Assembly: GCA_016935655.1 (NCBI GenBank)
Contig: JAFGQM010000040.1
Coordinates: 1-10,425, forward strand
Length of the DNA: 10,425 bases
Source of the DNA: Candidatus Altarchaeota archaeon
GTDB taxonomy: Archaea > Altiarchaeota > Altiarchaeia > JAFGQM01
Direction of reading: 5' to 3'
The translations under genes were made by a program, and so were the position numbers. Below, one piece after another: positions 1-6,067 of this stretch. Position 1 is the stretch's first letter, and every line of letters begins with the position of its first letter. Under the pieces are notes generated by a model that saw nothing but the letters and a program-made list of their open reading frames with translations, was not told the origin of the DNA and ran no database searches.

Positions 1-1
1 G

Positions 2-196
2 ATAGACATGAAGGAGCCCCCAAAGTTCGAGAGGGTGCAGATGCTTAGCAGGTCCAGGAACGAGAAGCCCTTCAGGGGGCACGGGGGAAATTTCCACCGG
101 CGCGACAGCAGGGGGCGTGATTCCAACAGGCGCCATGACCAGAGGCGGGATTCTTCCAAGCGCGACAGCAGGGGACGGGACCACAGGCGCAGATAG
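2..196 (+). CDS. C-terminal tail of an Arg/Asp/Ser-rich protein, cut by the left edge
   Basis: The reading frame is open to the left edge and ends in TAG at 194-196. An internal ATG at 8 exists, but no promoter can be seen, so this is more likely the end of a longer gene. The visible part is strongly basic and of low complexity, made of repeated RDSRGRD, RRD and SKRD units after a KEPPKFERVQ stretch. The DNA repeats with a 60-base period: 101-120 and 161-180 share 18 of 20 bases. Tails of this kind are common on RNA-binding proteins and on small zinc-ribbon proteins, where they bind nucleic acid without fixed structure. The main domain is outside the window, so no function is assigned. Confidence 0.5.
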   Translation: MDMKEPPKFERVQMLSRSRNEKPFRGHGGNFHRRDSRGRDSNRRHDQRRDSSKRDSRGRDHRRR

Positions 197-199
197 CTA

Positions 200-218
200 T
201 CCTCCATACTTTGGAGGA
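200..218 (+). terminator. Hairpin just after the first gene
   Basis: A perfect 7-bp inverted repeat, TCCTCCA and TGGAGGA with a 5-base loop, begins three bases after the TAG of the upstream gene. It is followed by a short AAAAT run and lies before the promoter of the aminopeptidase gene. It may protect or terminate the upstream transcript. Archaeal termination usually relies on T-runs rather than hairpins, so the role is inferred from position only. Confidence 0.4.
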
Positions 219-285
219 AAATCATTTCCGTGTGATCAAATCCGGAATTTTATTGATTTATCCTAAAATATTACGCAATTCTAAC

Positions 286-1170
286 ATGGAAGGTCTCGAA
301 GAATACAGGAAAGCCGGGAAGATCGCAAGCGAGATTCGGGAGTGGAGCAGGGGTCTGATAAAGCCTGGTTCCAAGGCCCTTGACATCGCCGAAGCGATCG
401 AGAAAAGGATATTGGACGCAAAAGCTGAAATAGCATTCCCCCTGAACATCTCCTTAAACGACAACGCCGCCCACTACACGCCCAGCTACAATGACGCTCT
501 TGTCTTAAGTGAAAGCGATTTGGTCACAATTGACCTGGGAGTCCATGTTGACGGGTATATTGCGGATACTGCGTACACTATTGATCTTTCTGGAAAAAAT
601 CAAAGACTCGTCGACGCAAGCGAGGCTGGACTGCGCGCAGCCATAGAGTGCGTGAAACCGGGAGTCTCGGTATCGAAAATCGGGGAAGCGATAGAAACTA
701 CAATCGGGGGCTACGGTTTCAAACCCATCGAGAACCTGACCGGCCATGAGCTCAAGCAGTACAACCTGCATGCTGGGATAGCCATACCCAATATAAAGGT
801 CCCCTATGACTGGAAGGTCGAGGAGGGCATGGCACTGGCCATAGAACCCTTCGCCACCAACGGCCTGGGAAAGGTCATAGAGTCGAAAAACGCTGAGATT
901 TTCTCATTCCTAGCCCTAAAACCCACAAGGATGAGGGAAGGTAAGATTCTCTTACAAGAGGTGGAGAAGCGCGGCTTGCTGCCCTTCGCGGAGAGGTGGT
1001 ACGCCAAGAAGATGCACCCCCTTAAACTAAAGATGATCCTGAGGGAGCTGGTGGAAAGGGAGGCATTACATTCCTACCCGGTCCTGCACGAGAAGGAAAA
1101 GGGTCTTGTGAGCCAGGCCGAGCATACTATCATTGTAACCAAGGACGGGTGCGAGGTGACGACTAGATAG
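286..1170 (+). CDS. map: Methionine aminopeptidase, type II (archaeal)
   Basis: This cytosolic metalloenzyme removes the initiator methionine from nascent proteins. With the ATG at 286 it has 294 residues, the usual length of archaeal type II enzymes. The five metal ligands of the pita-bread fold are present: D83 in TIDLG, D94 in IADTAYT, H154 in NLTGHE, E187 in IEPFATNG and E279 in SQAEHT. The substrate-binding histidines fall in AAHYTP (H63) and YNLHAG (H162). An in-frame TTG at 211 would add 25 residues but overlaps the upstream hairpin. The AT-rich element TTTATCC at about 257-263 lies roughly 26 bases before the ATG, which favours a leaderless start at 286. The insert around residues 215-265 is the helical subdomain that separates type II from type I. 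The vapBC1 promoter starts directly after its stop codon. Confidence 0.95.
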   Translation: MEGLEEYRKAGKIASEIREWSRGLIKPGSKALDIAEAIEKRILDAKAEIAFPLNISLNDNAAHYTPSYNDALVLSESDLVTIDLGVHVDGYIADTAYTIDLSGKNQRLVDASEAGLRAAIECVKPGVSVSKIGEAIETTIGGYGFKPIENLTGHELKQYNLHAGIAIPNIKVPYDWKVEEGMALAIEPFATNGLGKVIESKNAEIFSFLALKPTRMREGKILLQEVEKRGLLPFAERWYAKKMHPLKLKMILRELVEREALHSYPVLHEKEKGLVSQAEHTIIVTKDGCEVTTR

Positions 1171-1199
1171 GTTTATATTCCTATAGTATATAACTATAG
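1171..1199 (+). promoter_or_regulatory. vapBC1 promoter with palindromic operator
   Basis: A TATA-like TTTATATT lies at about 1172-1179, some 26 bases before the vapB1 ATG at 1201, so the transcript is probably leaderless. Directly behind it is a perfect inverted repeat: CTATAGT (1181-1187), a 5-base spacer ATATA, and ACTATAG (1193-1199). It sits where a bound RHH antitoxin would block transcription. The segment 1171-1187 matches 2644-2660 ahead of vapBC2 at 16 of 17 bases. Autorepression by the VapBC complex is the known rule for this family; binding here is inferred. Confidence 0.7.
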
Positions 1200-1200
1200 T

Positions 1201-1392
1201 ATGGAGACGACCATACAATTGGACAAGGCCACAGTCCAAGCACTCAAGATGCTCAAGAAAGAAACGGGCGCCAGGAGCTACGACCAAGTCATAATAAATC
1301 TCATCCCAAAGAAATCGAAGAGCATGTTCGGATGCATGCCTGAACTGAAGCCTTTTTCCCGCAAGGACCGCCTTGAGGACCGGGAGTTATGA
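1201..1392 (+). CDS. vapB: VapB-type antitoxin (RHH-like), module 1
   Basis: This 63-residue protein is predicted to neutralise the PIN toxin encoded directly downstream and to repress their shared promoter. Residues 1-35 have the archaeal antitoxin pattern: a short TTIQLD strand, then a helix TVQALKMLKKETG, then ARSYDQVIINL, consistent with a ribbon-helix-helix DNA-binding dimer. The tail from about residue 38, with SMFG followed by a charged segment, probably wraps the toxin. It is clearly paralogous to the antitoxin at 2676, sharing the TxSYDQ-type core and the SMFG motif. Its TGA overlaps the vapC1 ATG by four bases (ATGA), which implies translational coupling. The gene starts at an ATG about 26 bases after the TATA box. 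Confidence 0.85.
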   Translation: METTIQLDKATVQALKMLKKETGARSYDQVIINLIPKKSKSMFGCMPELKPFSRKDRLEDREL

Positions 1393-1787
1393 TGTACTTA
1401 TTTGATTCATATGCGTGGGTGGAGTATTTATCTGGCTCGAAGGCCGGAAGGAGTGTAAGCGAGCTCGTCGAAAGCGGCAAGGACATTTACACGCCGACTA
1501 TAGTTGTAGCTGAGCTGAAGCGGAAGTTCCTCAGGGAATCGAAGGACAAGAACAAGGGAAAAGTCGAGGATATGCTCCGATTCATAAAGCTGAATTCGCT
1601 CATCGTCGACCTTGATCTTGACACCGCGGAAAAGGCGGCCGAGATAGTGGACGAGATGTCCTCCAAGAAGGGTTTCGGCCTTGCCGATGGTATAGTCCTG
1701 GCGACCGCCAGAAGACTGAATGCGAAGGTGGTTACAGGAGACGAGCACTTCAGAGGGCTTAAGGACATCGTGTTTATAAAAGAGTAA
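1389..1787 (+). CDS. vapC: VapC-type PIN-domain ribonuclease toxin, module 1
   Basis: This 132-residue single-domain PIN protein is a predicted Mg-dependent endoribonuclease that inhibits translation when its antitoxin is degraded. The acidic active-site set is intact: D6 in YLFDSYAW, E42 in VVAELKRK, D100 in LADGIVLATA and D118 in VTGDEHF. The order and spacing are those of VapC proteins. The gene begins with two consecutive ATGs (1389 and 1392); the first gives the ATGA overlap with vapB1. It lies in a two-gene operon with the antitoxin and is followed by a convergent gene. The RNA target cannot be read from the sequence; characterised VapC toxins cut tRNAs or the 23S sarcin-ricin loop. Confidence 0.88.
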   Translation: MMYLFDSYAWVEYLSGSKAGRSVSELVESGKDIYTPTIVVAELKRKFLRESKDKNKGKVEDMLRFIKLNSLIVDLDLDTAEKAAEIVDEMSSKKGFGLADGIVLATARRLNAKVVTGDEHFRGLKDIVFIKE

Positions 1788-1849
1788 AGACTATTACATT
1801 GGTGCAAAGCGACTAGCTAGTATAGTTGAGTGAATCAAAAATTACTTTC

Positions 1850-2584
1850 TCACCAACGGGTTATGTCAACATCTTTCGAAGTTCGTTTTCTCATTTCTTT
1901 TAGAGGCTTTTCAGTATAATTCCTCCTCTCGGGGCCGCTGTAAAGCACTTTGCCCGTTTTTTTCTCAACAACAGCAAGATGGCCGCTGTCTAGTTTCCCA
2001 CGATACCAATCCCCTGGCTCTCGGGTCAATACTACGCCCTCCTTTTTTAGGCCATAATCGAAGGGGGCATTAAAATATCTGTAGCCTCTAGACCTCAGCC
2101 CTGTGACACGCCTATTGCTGGTTTTTTGTAGGTAACCGGTCGCGAAGTCAATATTATCCCGAAACCGCCCGTATCTTCGGGCCGCCTGTACCGCAAAAAA
2201 AGGAACGGGTGCGGCGGTCAGCAAAAAAGCCGCTGCAGTTAGTTTAGGGTAAGTGGAGGCCAGATAAGTGTACGTCGGGCTCATATCTAGGGCGCGTGAA
2301 ATCGGTAATAAAGCCACGGGCCATGAAACTGCTGCTGCGCCATAGAGTTGTGATGCCCTATAGTGACGCCTAGCCCTCGCCATGGCATCCTGCGCCTCCC
2401 CATCCAACTGCTTAGAGGGGATGAAGACGTGCCCAGGTGGCAGTATCCTCTCCAGCGGGTATAACCGAGGCTGCACCCTGTCCAACCACCAATAAAGGTT
2501 CCTTTTGACCGTCGGGCTCTTGGTCCTGTCTGCCCTGTCCTTCAGAACAGCTGCTATTCGTCCACGGGTCCTTCGCGCGCGCAT
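1850..2584 (-). CDS. Unrecognised two-helix membrane protein
   Basis: I do not recognise this 244-residue protein. The N-terminus is strongly basic (RARRTRGR) and is followed by an aromatic segment, LYWWLDRVQPRLYPLERILPPG. Two hydrophobic stretches at about residues 78-98 and 113-134 look like transmembrane helices, with a short TYTYLAS linker between them. The C-terminal 110 residues are soluble, basic and rich in Tyr and Trp, with a strand-rich stretch around GDWYRGKLDSGHLAVVEKKTGKVL. The ATG at 2584 is the only good upstream start. It stands alone on the minus strand between two paralogous vapBC pairs on the plus strand, which suggests it is cargo of the same accessory segment. A CTATAG hexamer like those in the two vapBC operators lies at 2599-2604, just ahead of its start. 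Length and composition support a real gene. Confidence 0.65.
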   Translation of the reverse strand: MRARRTRGRIAAVLKDRADRTKSPTVKRNLYWWLDRVQPRLYPLERILPPGHVFIPSKQLDGEAQDAMARARRHYRASQLYGAAAVSWPVALLPISRALDMSPTYTYLASTYPKLTAAAFLLTAAPVPFFAVQAARRYGRFRDNIDFATGYLQKTSNRRVTGLRSRGYRYFNAPFDYGLKKEGVVLTREPGDWYRGKLDSGHLAVVEKKTGKVLYSGPERRNYTEKPLKEMRKRTSKDVDITRW

Positions 2585-2643
2585 ATTTTAGTTAAGCCCT
2601 ATAGCGAGAAAAAGAGAAAAATCTCCATTATAGAGCACTTTTG

Positions 2644-2666
2644 GTTTTTATTCCTATAGTCTATAG
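2644..2666 (+). promoter_or_regulatory. vapBC2 promoter and operator
   Basis: GTTTTTATTCCTATAGT at 2644-2660 matches 16 of 17 bases of the vapBC1 control region and is followed by a second CTATAG at 2661-2666. The TATA-like TTTTTATT centres about 27 bases before the vapB2 ATG at 2676. The hexamer CTATAG is itself palindromic and occurs twice in tandem here, one base apart, whereas at vapBC1 the copies are 7 bases apart. This is the likely binding site of the VapB2 antitoxin. Confidence 0.65.
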
Positions 2667-2675
2667 AATATAGAA

Positions 2676-2873
2676 ATGACAACTTCGATTCAAGTGGAGG
2701 AGTCCACGGTGGAGATGCTGAAAACCTTGAAGTCTGAGACGAAGGCGAAGTCCTACGACCAGATAATAGTAAAGCTAGTTGGTGAACGACATAGGGGGAA
2801 GTCCATGTTTGGTTTTCTGAAGGGCGTGGAGGACCTCACAAAGGATTTGAGAGATGAAACAGACAGGATTTAA
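2676..2873 (+). CDS. vapB: VapB-type antitoxin (RHH-like), module 2
   Basis: This 65-residue antitoxin is paralogous to the one at 1201. Both have a TxIQ strand, TVxxLKxLKxET, SYDQ(V/I)I and KSMFG. The N-terminal 35 residues should form the DNA-binding ribbon-helix-helix dimer. The charged C-terminus (VEDLTKDLRDETDRI) should bind the toxin. The reading frame overlaps vapC2 by 20 bases, a longer overlap than in module 1. Divergence between the two antitoxins is concentrated in the C-terminal half, which fits each being matched to its own toxin. A leaderless start at 2676 fits the TATA position. Confidence 0.85.
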   Translation: MTTSIQVEESTVEMLKTLKSETKAKSYDQIIVKLVGERHRGKSMFGFLKGVEDLTKDLRDETDRI

Positions 2874-3252
2874 GTACCTTTTAGACTCCAGTGTCTGGCT
2901 GGCATATTTCCAGGCCAAGGACTTGGGAGTTAAGAAACTAATTGAAGAACCCTCTAACCTACTTTTTACGTCAGTCATCACCCTGCATGAAGTGAAGAGG
3001 AAACTAAGGAGGAACGGCCAGAAGGACCGAGATGTCCAAAAAATCTTGGCATTCATAAAAGGGAGGAGCATCCTTGCAGACGTAAACCCCGGGATCGCTG
3101 AGAAGTCGGCCGACGACTCCATAGAGAACAATTTGCATACCCTAGACGCCATAATCTACAGGACTGCAATGGAAAACAAGGCCGTCCTGGCTACAATGGA
3201 CCACGATTTCAAGAGGATTGGCAATGTTCTATTGTTCCCGCCTAAAAGTTAA
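2854..3252 (+). CDS. vapC: VapC-type PIN-domain ribonuclease toxin, module 2
   Basis: This 132-residue PIN domain is a predicted RNA-cutting toxin partnered with the overlapping antitoxin. The active-site acids are D11 in YLLDSSVWL, E46 in LHEVKRKL, D98 in HTLDAIIYRTA, and D116 with nearby D118 in ATMDHDF. Compared with VapC1 it has five more residues before the first catalytic Asp, and its sequence is well diverged, so the two toxins may have different RNA targets. The start at 2854 is the only ATG close enough to keep the whole first strand. The next promoter follows the stop directly. Confidence 0.87.
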   Translation: MKQTGFKYLLDSSVWLAYFQAKDLGVKKLIEEPSNLLFTSVITLHEVKRKLRRNGQKDRDVQKILAFIKGRSILADVNPGIAEKSADDSIENNLHTLDAIIYRTAMENKAVLATMDHDFKRIGNVLLFPPKS

Positions 3253-3280
3253 TTTCATAAAGAAAAATATTTTTAGATTT

Positions 3281-3290
3281 CTTTATAAGG
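3281..3290 (+). promoter_or_regulatory. TATA box for the cysteine-rich membrane-anchored protein
   Basis: CTTTATAAGG centres about 26 bases ahead of the ATG at 3311, the spacing expected when transcription starts at the start codon. No Shine-Dalgarno sequence is present between them. This decides the start at 3311 over the in-frame ATG at 3218, which lies inside vapC2. Confidence 0.55.
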
Positions 3291-3310
3291 ACTCGAGCAT
3301 TAGTATTAGG

Positions 3311-4414
3311 ATGAAGAAAAGGGATACCAATTCTAACAGGCGATACCTGGTTATACTGATCGTAGCCATCGTGATATTCCTCGTCTACAGCTCATTGCAG
3401 GGCCCGAGCCCTCCAGCGGAGGATGAAGAAAAGTCCGTTGAGGAAGCAAGATGCGGGGATGGGGTATGGCAGAGTTCAGAAATGTGCGACCCCGATGCCA
3501 CTCCCACCGGATGCTCTAAAGGTATTTGCACAAATGAGTGTACATGCATCACGGTCGAGGAAACATGCGCAGACCGGGGGGAGTACACTGACGGTAACTG
3601 TAGCCAAACATGCGAAAACTACCAGCAGTGCATGCCCAACGCTGAAGGATGCTTCTCCTGCACGGACATATGCGACACGGATGAATACATGGACAGCGGC
3701 TGCCTGGGGAAATGCCCCGAAGGCAAGAAGTGCGTCCTGAAGGACAAGGACCAGCCCTGTTACCTATGCGTGGAGAAGGGTGAGCAGACCTGTGAGGAGA
3801 GGGGCATGCACACCATAAAAAGCGGCTGTGACGAGTCGTGCAAGCCTCCCGACTACTGCGCATTCTACGAGGAACACGGCTGCTGGTACTGCAAGGACAT
3901 GACCTGTGCGGGAGGCCTCTACGAGGACGAGAACTGCAGGGGCAGATGCGACCCCAGGAAGGGGGAGATATGCAAGGAGTTCCAGGACGGCTGCTACAAC
4001 TGCGTATGCCCGGACCTGCATGTCAGCTTCATGTCGGGGGGCATAAGGAAGGACATGAATGTGACATGCCAGGGGGATGACTGCGAGACGCGGTGTAGTG
4101 TAACCGGCACTATCACGTTCAGGGTCAGAAACGCAGGTACACTGAGTGCGGCTGCTTCCACTGCCCTCGTGGAGCTGGACGACATAGACAGCGAGGAAGA
4201 GGGGATAGATTCCTTAAACACCGGCGAGGAAAGCGACACAAGGACCCTCGAGCTGAAAAAAACCGACAGGGTTAACGGCAGGGCGGACGCCTGCGAGGAT
4301 CTAAGCTGGTGGAAGGATAGTTACACCATCTCAGTCACCGCGGACTACGGGAACTCGGTGGCTGAATGCAATGAGAAGAACAACGCCCAGTCGGCTGAGA
4401 GCAAGATGGAGTAA
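3311..4414 (+). CDS. Membrane-anchored cysteine-rich surface protein with CARDB-like domain
   Basis: This 367-residue protein is probably displayed outside the cell. Residues 1-30 are a basic start and one hydrophobic helix (YLVILIVAIVIFLVYSSL), acting as a signal anchor. At 48-79 there is a CGDGVWQSSEMCDP...CTC module resembling the disulfide repeats of secreted adhesin-like proteins. Four tandem six-cysteine modules follow at about 86-117, 121-153, 161-194 and 199-231, each of the form C-x9-11-C-x3-C-x5-7-C-x6-8-C-x2-C. Residues 234-360 resemble a CARDB (cell-adhesion-related) beta-sandwich, with TGTITFRVRNAGTLSAA and VTADYGNSVAECNEKNN as its characteristic ends. No enzyme motif is seen. 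An adhesive or structural cell-surface role is inferred from the architecture; the ligand is unknown. Confidence 0.75.
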   Translation: MKKRDTNSNRRYLVILIVAIVIFLVYSSLQGPSPPAEDEEKSVEEARCGDGVWQSSEMCDPDATPTGCSKGICTNECTCITVEETCADRGEYTDGNCSQTCENYQQCMPNAEGCFSCTDICDTDEYMDSGCLGKCPEGKKCVLKDKDQPCYLCVEKGEQTCEERGMHTIKSGCDESCKPPDYCAFYEEHGCWYCKDMTCAGGLYEDENCRGRCDPRKGEICKEFQDGCYNCVCPDLHVSFMSGGIRKDMNVTCQGDDCETRCSVTGTITFRVRNAGTLSAAASTALVELDDIDSEEEGIDSLNTGEESDTRTLELKKTDRVNGRADACEDLSWWKDSYTISVTADYGNSVAECNEKNNAQSAESKME

Positions 4415-4431
4415 TTTTGTACATTACGTTT

Positions 4432-4632
4432 TTATGCATCAAAGGCCTCTATTTCGCCAGAAGCGTGCCTATCGATAAGCCCTTTGGAATCAAGTTTTTT
4501 TAGAATCTGCTGTAGCCTTTTCCTGTCCAATCCAAGGCCCAATTGCAGTGTTTCCTCCGTAAGCCCAGGGTGGCTTCGTACAATCGTCGTCAAGACGAGC
4601 GCTTCCTCAGGTTTCAAGTCTTTTGCCACCAT
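4432..4632 (-). CDS. Small winged-helix transcriptional regulator
   Basis: This 66-residue protein has the layout of a minimal winged helix-turn-helix domain: helix 1 at about 8-20 (PEEALVLTTIVRS), helix 2 at 25-32, recognition helix at 36-48 (DRKRLQQILKKLDSK), and a short wing GLIDRHASGEIEAFD. The start at 4632 is chosen because a strong Shine-Dalgarno sequence, GGAGGTG at 4640-4646, stands seven bases upstream. An in-frame ATG at 4668 lies only about 12 bases from the TATA-like TTTAATAATA (4676-4685), which instead fits a transcript starting near 4655. It probably binds DNA as a dimer. Its target genes cannot be seen. It is convergent with the cysteine-rich protein gene. Confidence 0.7.
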   Translation of the reverse strand: MVAKDLKPEEALVLTTIVRSHPGLTEETLQLGLGLDRKRLQQILKKLDSKGLIDRHASGEIEAFDA

Positions 4633-4792
4633 TATCTCGCACCTCCTCGTTTTTGATGCTATCCTCACCCCTACGTATTATTAAACCCTTGTTTGGAGGG
4701 GGTAATCCTACCTGCGTGCATACCGAAACCAGACTTTAGCCTAAGGTGTGAGGGCAACGACGTCGTGGTGATATGGGCGATGACTCACGAGT

Positions 4793-5164
4793 TTACTTCC
4801 CAAGCTCTCGCTTTCTGCGTTTTTTTATTTGATTCAACAAATTCGCAAGAAATTTGTCCTCGTCATGTATAAATTTCCTGATCGCTTGGAATTCCCTGCG
4901 GTCCGAGTCGCTAGCCCAAATCGTCTCTTTTCCGGCTTTTTCCATCAGTTTTGTGACTACTGAGGTTGCGTCGCGGTATTGCTCAAGATAATCAATGGAC
5001 TTATCAACCTCGGACCATCTGATGGCTGGGGCTCCAATAGCCTCTTCGACCAGGTCCATATGTTTGTTTCGCGCCTCTGGGGGGAACTTCGCCATGCATT
5101 CTCTCATCGCTTGTTCGAAAGCGTCGCCATGTTCGTAAGCCTTCTCTTTGCGGTCCTTTGCCAT
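4793..5164 (-). CDS. Unrecognised charged helical protein
   Basis: I do not recognise this 123-residue protein. It is rich in Lys, Arg, Glu and Asp, has no hydrophobic segment, and appears largely alpha-helical, so it is probably cytosolic. It begins MAKDRKEKAYEHGDAFEQ, has a segment around WSEVDKSIDYLEQYRDA, and ends in a very basic KKRRKRELGK tail that could contact nucleic acid. The frame extends to an ATG at 5230, adding 22 residues with poor similarity to a normal start. The ATG at 5164 is preferred because the TATA-like ATTTTTATG around 5228-5236 would place the transcript start near 5208, inside that extension. The left 5S rRNA fragment ends about 100 bases upstream, so before the insertion this gene lay just downstream of the 5S gene. 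Confidence 0.6.
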   Translation of the reverse strand: MAKDRKEKAYEHGDAFEQAMRECMAKFPPEARNKHMDLVEEAIGAPAIRWSEVDKSIDYLEQYRDATSVVTKLMEKAGKETIWASDSDRREFQAIRKFIHDEDKFLANLLNQIKKRRKRELGK

Positions 5165-5266
5165 TTTGTCTTGTCCTTTTTGGTGAATTTGCTGATACCG
5201 GGGGATATTGCAACTTATTGTAGGGGGCATAAAAATGATTATCGGGATGGGATAGTAAATTCTGCT

Positions 5267-5316
5267 GGAGAGATAAAGTGACCAGCAACGTCTCGGGTTT
5301 CCCGCATGTGATGCAG
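5267..5316 (-). repeat. Isolated 3' fragment of 5S rRNA, left copy of direct repeat
   Basis: Bases 5273-5316 are identical to 6074-6117. With one mismatch the match extends to 5267-5316 against 6068-6117 (49 of 50). Read on the minus strand it covers 5S nucleotides 81 to the end plus the TTTAT tail and a few bases downstream. No 5S sequence precedes it: the match stops at 5316/5317. It therefore cannot make a 5S rRNA and looks like one of the two attachment-site copies left by integration. It lies 28 bases behind the stop codon of the PIN toxin. Confidence 0.9.
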
Positions 5317-5344
5317 ATGGGTTGGAAGCTTTCTTGTTGCAAAA

Positions 5345-5743
5345 TTATGCGATGTCCAAAAACTCCTTGGCAGTGAGTATTTTCATCCCCCTAAATTCCT
5401 TAAGCGCGAGAAGATCCTTGTCGCCTGTTACAATAAAATCGGCATTCCCATCAAGGGCGCATTCGAGTATCCTGTTGTCCGCAGGGTGTCTTACAACGTT
5501 TAGAACCAGATCTGGTTTGACTAGCCTGGCGACTGTTAAGACGGCATCTATGAATTCTTCTATTTCGTCCTGGGCAAACCCCAATTTCGGTTGGGAAGCG
5601 GCTCTCTTGAACTCCTCTATAAGAACGGGAGAGACTATCATCCTTATACTGCCTGAAAAGATTAACCGGATTAACTCCCGTTCATTCCCATCCCATCCAA
5701 TGGCAGAAACCAGGATATTGGTGTCAGCGACTATACAGTTCAT
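5345..5743 (-). CDS. PIN-family toxin of an AbrB/PIN toxin-antitoxin pair
   Basis: This 132-residue PIN-domain protein resembles the archaeal and bacterial 'putative toxin, PIN family' group more than the two VapC proteins at the left of the window. It begins with the typical CIVADTNILVSAIGW, carrying D7, T8 and N9. It continues with E43/E44 in LIEEF, then D89 in HPADNRILECA, and D108 with D110 in VTGDKDLL. The active site looks intact, so it is a predicted Mg-dependent ribonuclease. It overlaps the AbrB gene by 20 bases, implying coupled translation. Its stop codon is 28 bases before the isolated 5S fragment, so that fragment would form the 3' end of its transcript. The RNA target is not known. 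Confidence 0.87.
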   Translation of the reverse strand: MNCIVADTNILVSAIGWDGNERELIRLIFSGSIRMIVSPVLIEEFKRAASQPKLGFAQDEIEEFIDAVLTVARLVKPDLVLNVVRHPADNRILECALDGNADFIVTGDKDLLALKEFRGMKILTAKEFLDIA

Positions 5744-5993
5744 TTCTAGCAGCTTCTACGGCTTCTTCCACGTCTTTCCGTGTTATGCCTTGCCTCTTGA
5801 ATCGCTCATGGGTCTTCTTCGCTAGAGTCTCGTAAACCTCCAGCGGTGTCCTCTTCTTCCGTATGAGTATCATGTCGCTGTCGTAATAGAAGTCCAGTTG
5901 GCTCCCTTTCTCCAGCTTCATCTCCTCGCGGATCTCACGCGGTATGGTGATTTGTCCTGCACGCGTCATCTTATAGGTGCCTGCCGTTTCCAT
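5724..5993 (-). CDS. AbrB/SpoVT-type antitoxin and repressor
   Basis: This 89-residue protein has an N-terminal SpoVT-AbrB swapped-hairpin DNA-binding domain at about residues 5-48: YKMTRAGQITIPREIREEMKLEKGSQLDF...MILIRKK is the classic pattern. A helical tail (PLEVYETLAKKTHERFKRQG and ITRKDVEEAVEAARNEL) should embrace the toxin. The start at 5993 is preferred over in-frame ATGs at 6011 and 6089. The TATA box at 6013-6021 lies about 24 bases before 5993 and would leave 6011 untranscribed, and 6089 is inside the 5S gene. It is the first gene of the pair and probably represses its own promoter. Confidence 0.87.
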   Translation of the reverse strand: METAGTYKMTRAGQITIPREIREEMKLEKGSQLDFYYDSDMILIRKKRTPLEVYETLAKKTHERFKRQGITRKDVEEAVEAARNELYSR

Positions 5994-6012
5994 GGCTATT
6001 CTACTATTCATA

Positions 6013-6021
6013 GTATAAAAA
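6013..6021 (-). promoter_or_regulatory. TATA box of the AbrB/PIN operon
   Basis: On the minus strand TTTTTATAC stands about 24 bases ahead of the ATG at 5993, giving a leaderless transcript. It lies inside the repeat-bounded cassette, so the module carries its own promoter and does not depend on the 5S gene for expression. Confidence 0.55.
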
Positions 6022-6067
6022 GTAATCAAATCGGCGGTAGGGCAAAATCTCGGATTCTGCGGAAACG

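Noticed and set aside
1812..1821. Palindrome ACTAGCTAGT between vapC1 and the convergent membrane protein gene
   Set aside because: It lies between two convergent stop codons, has no partner copy near vapBC2, and may be chance; nothing ties it to a function.
4686..4792. C/D-box small RNA, suggested by GATGA and a nearby CTCA
   Set aside because: No complete C and D box pair at proper spacing and no terminal stem could be found on either strand.
5322..5825. Plus-strand frame of 167 codons opposite the AbrB/PIN pair
   Set aside because: It is the shadow of the PIN toxin and the end of AbrB, which have clear domain motifs on the other strand. Its translation is Ser-rich with no domain, and it has no matching promoter.
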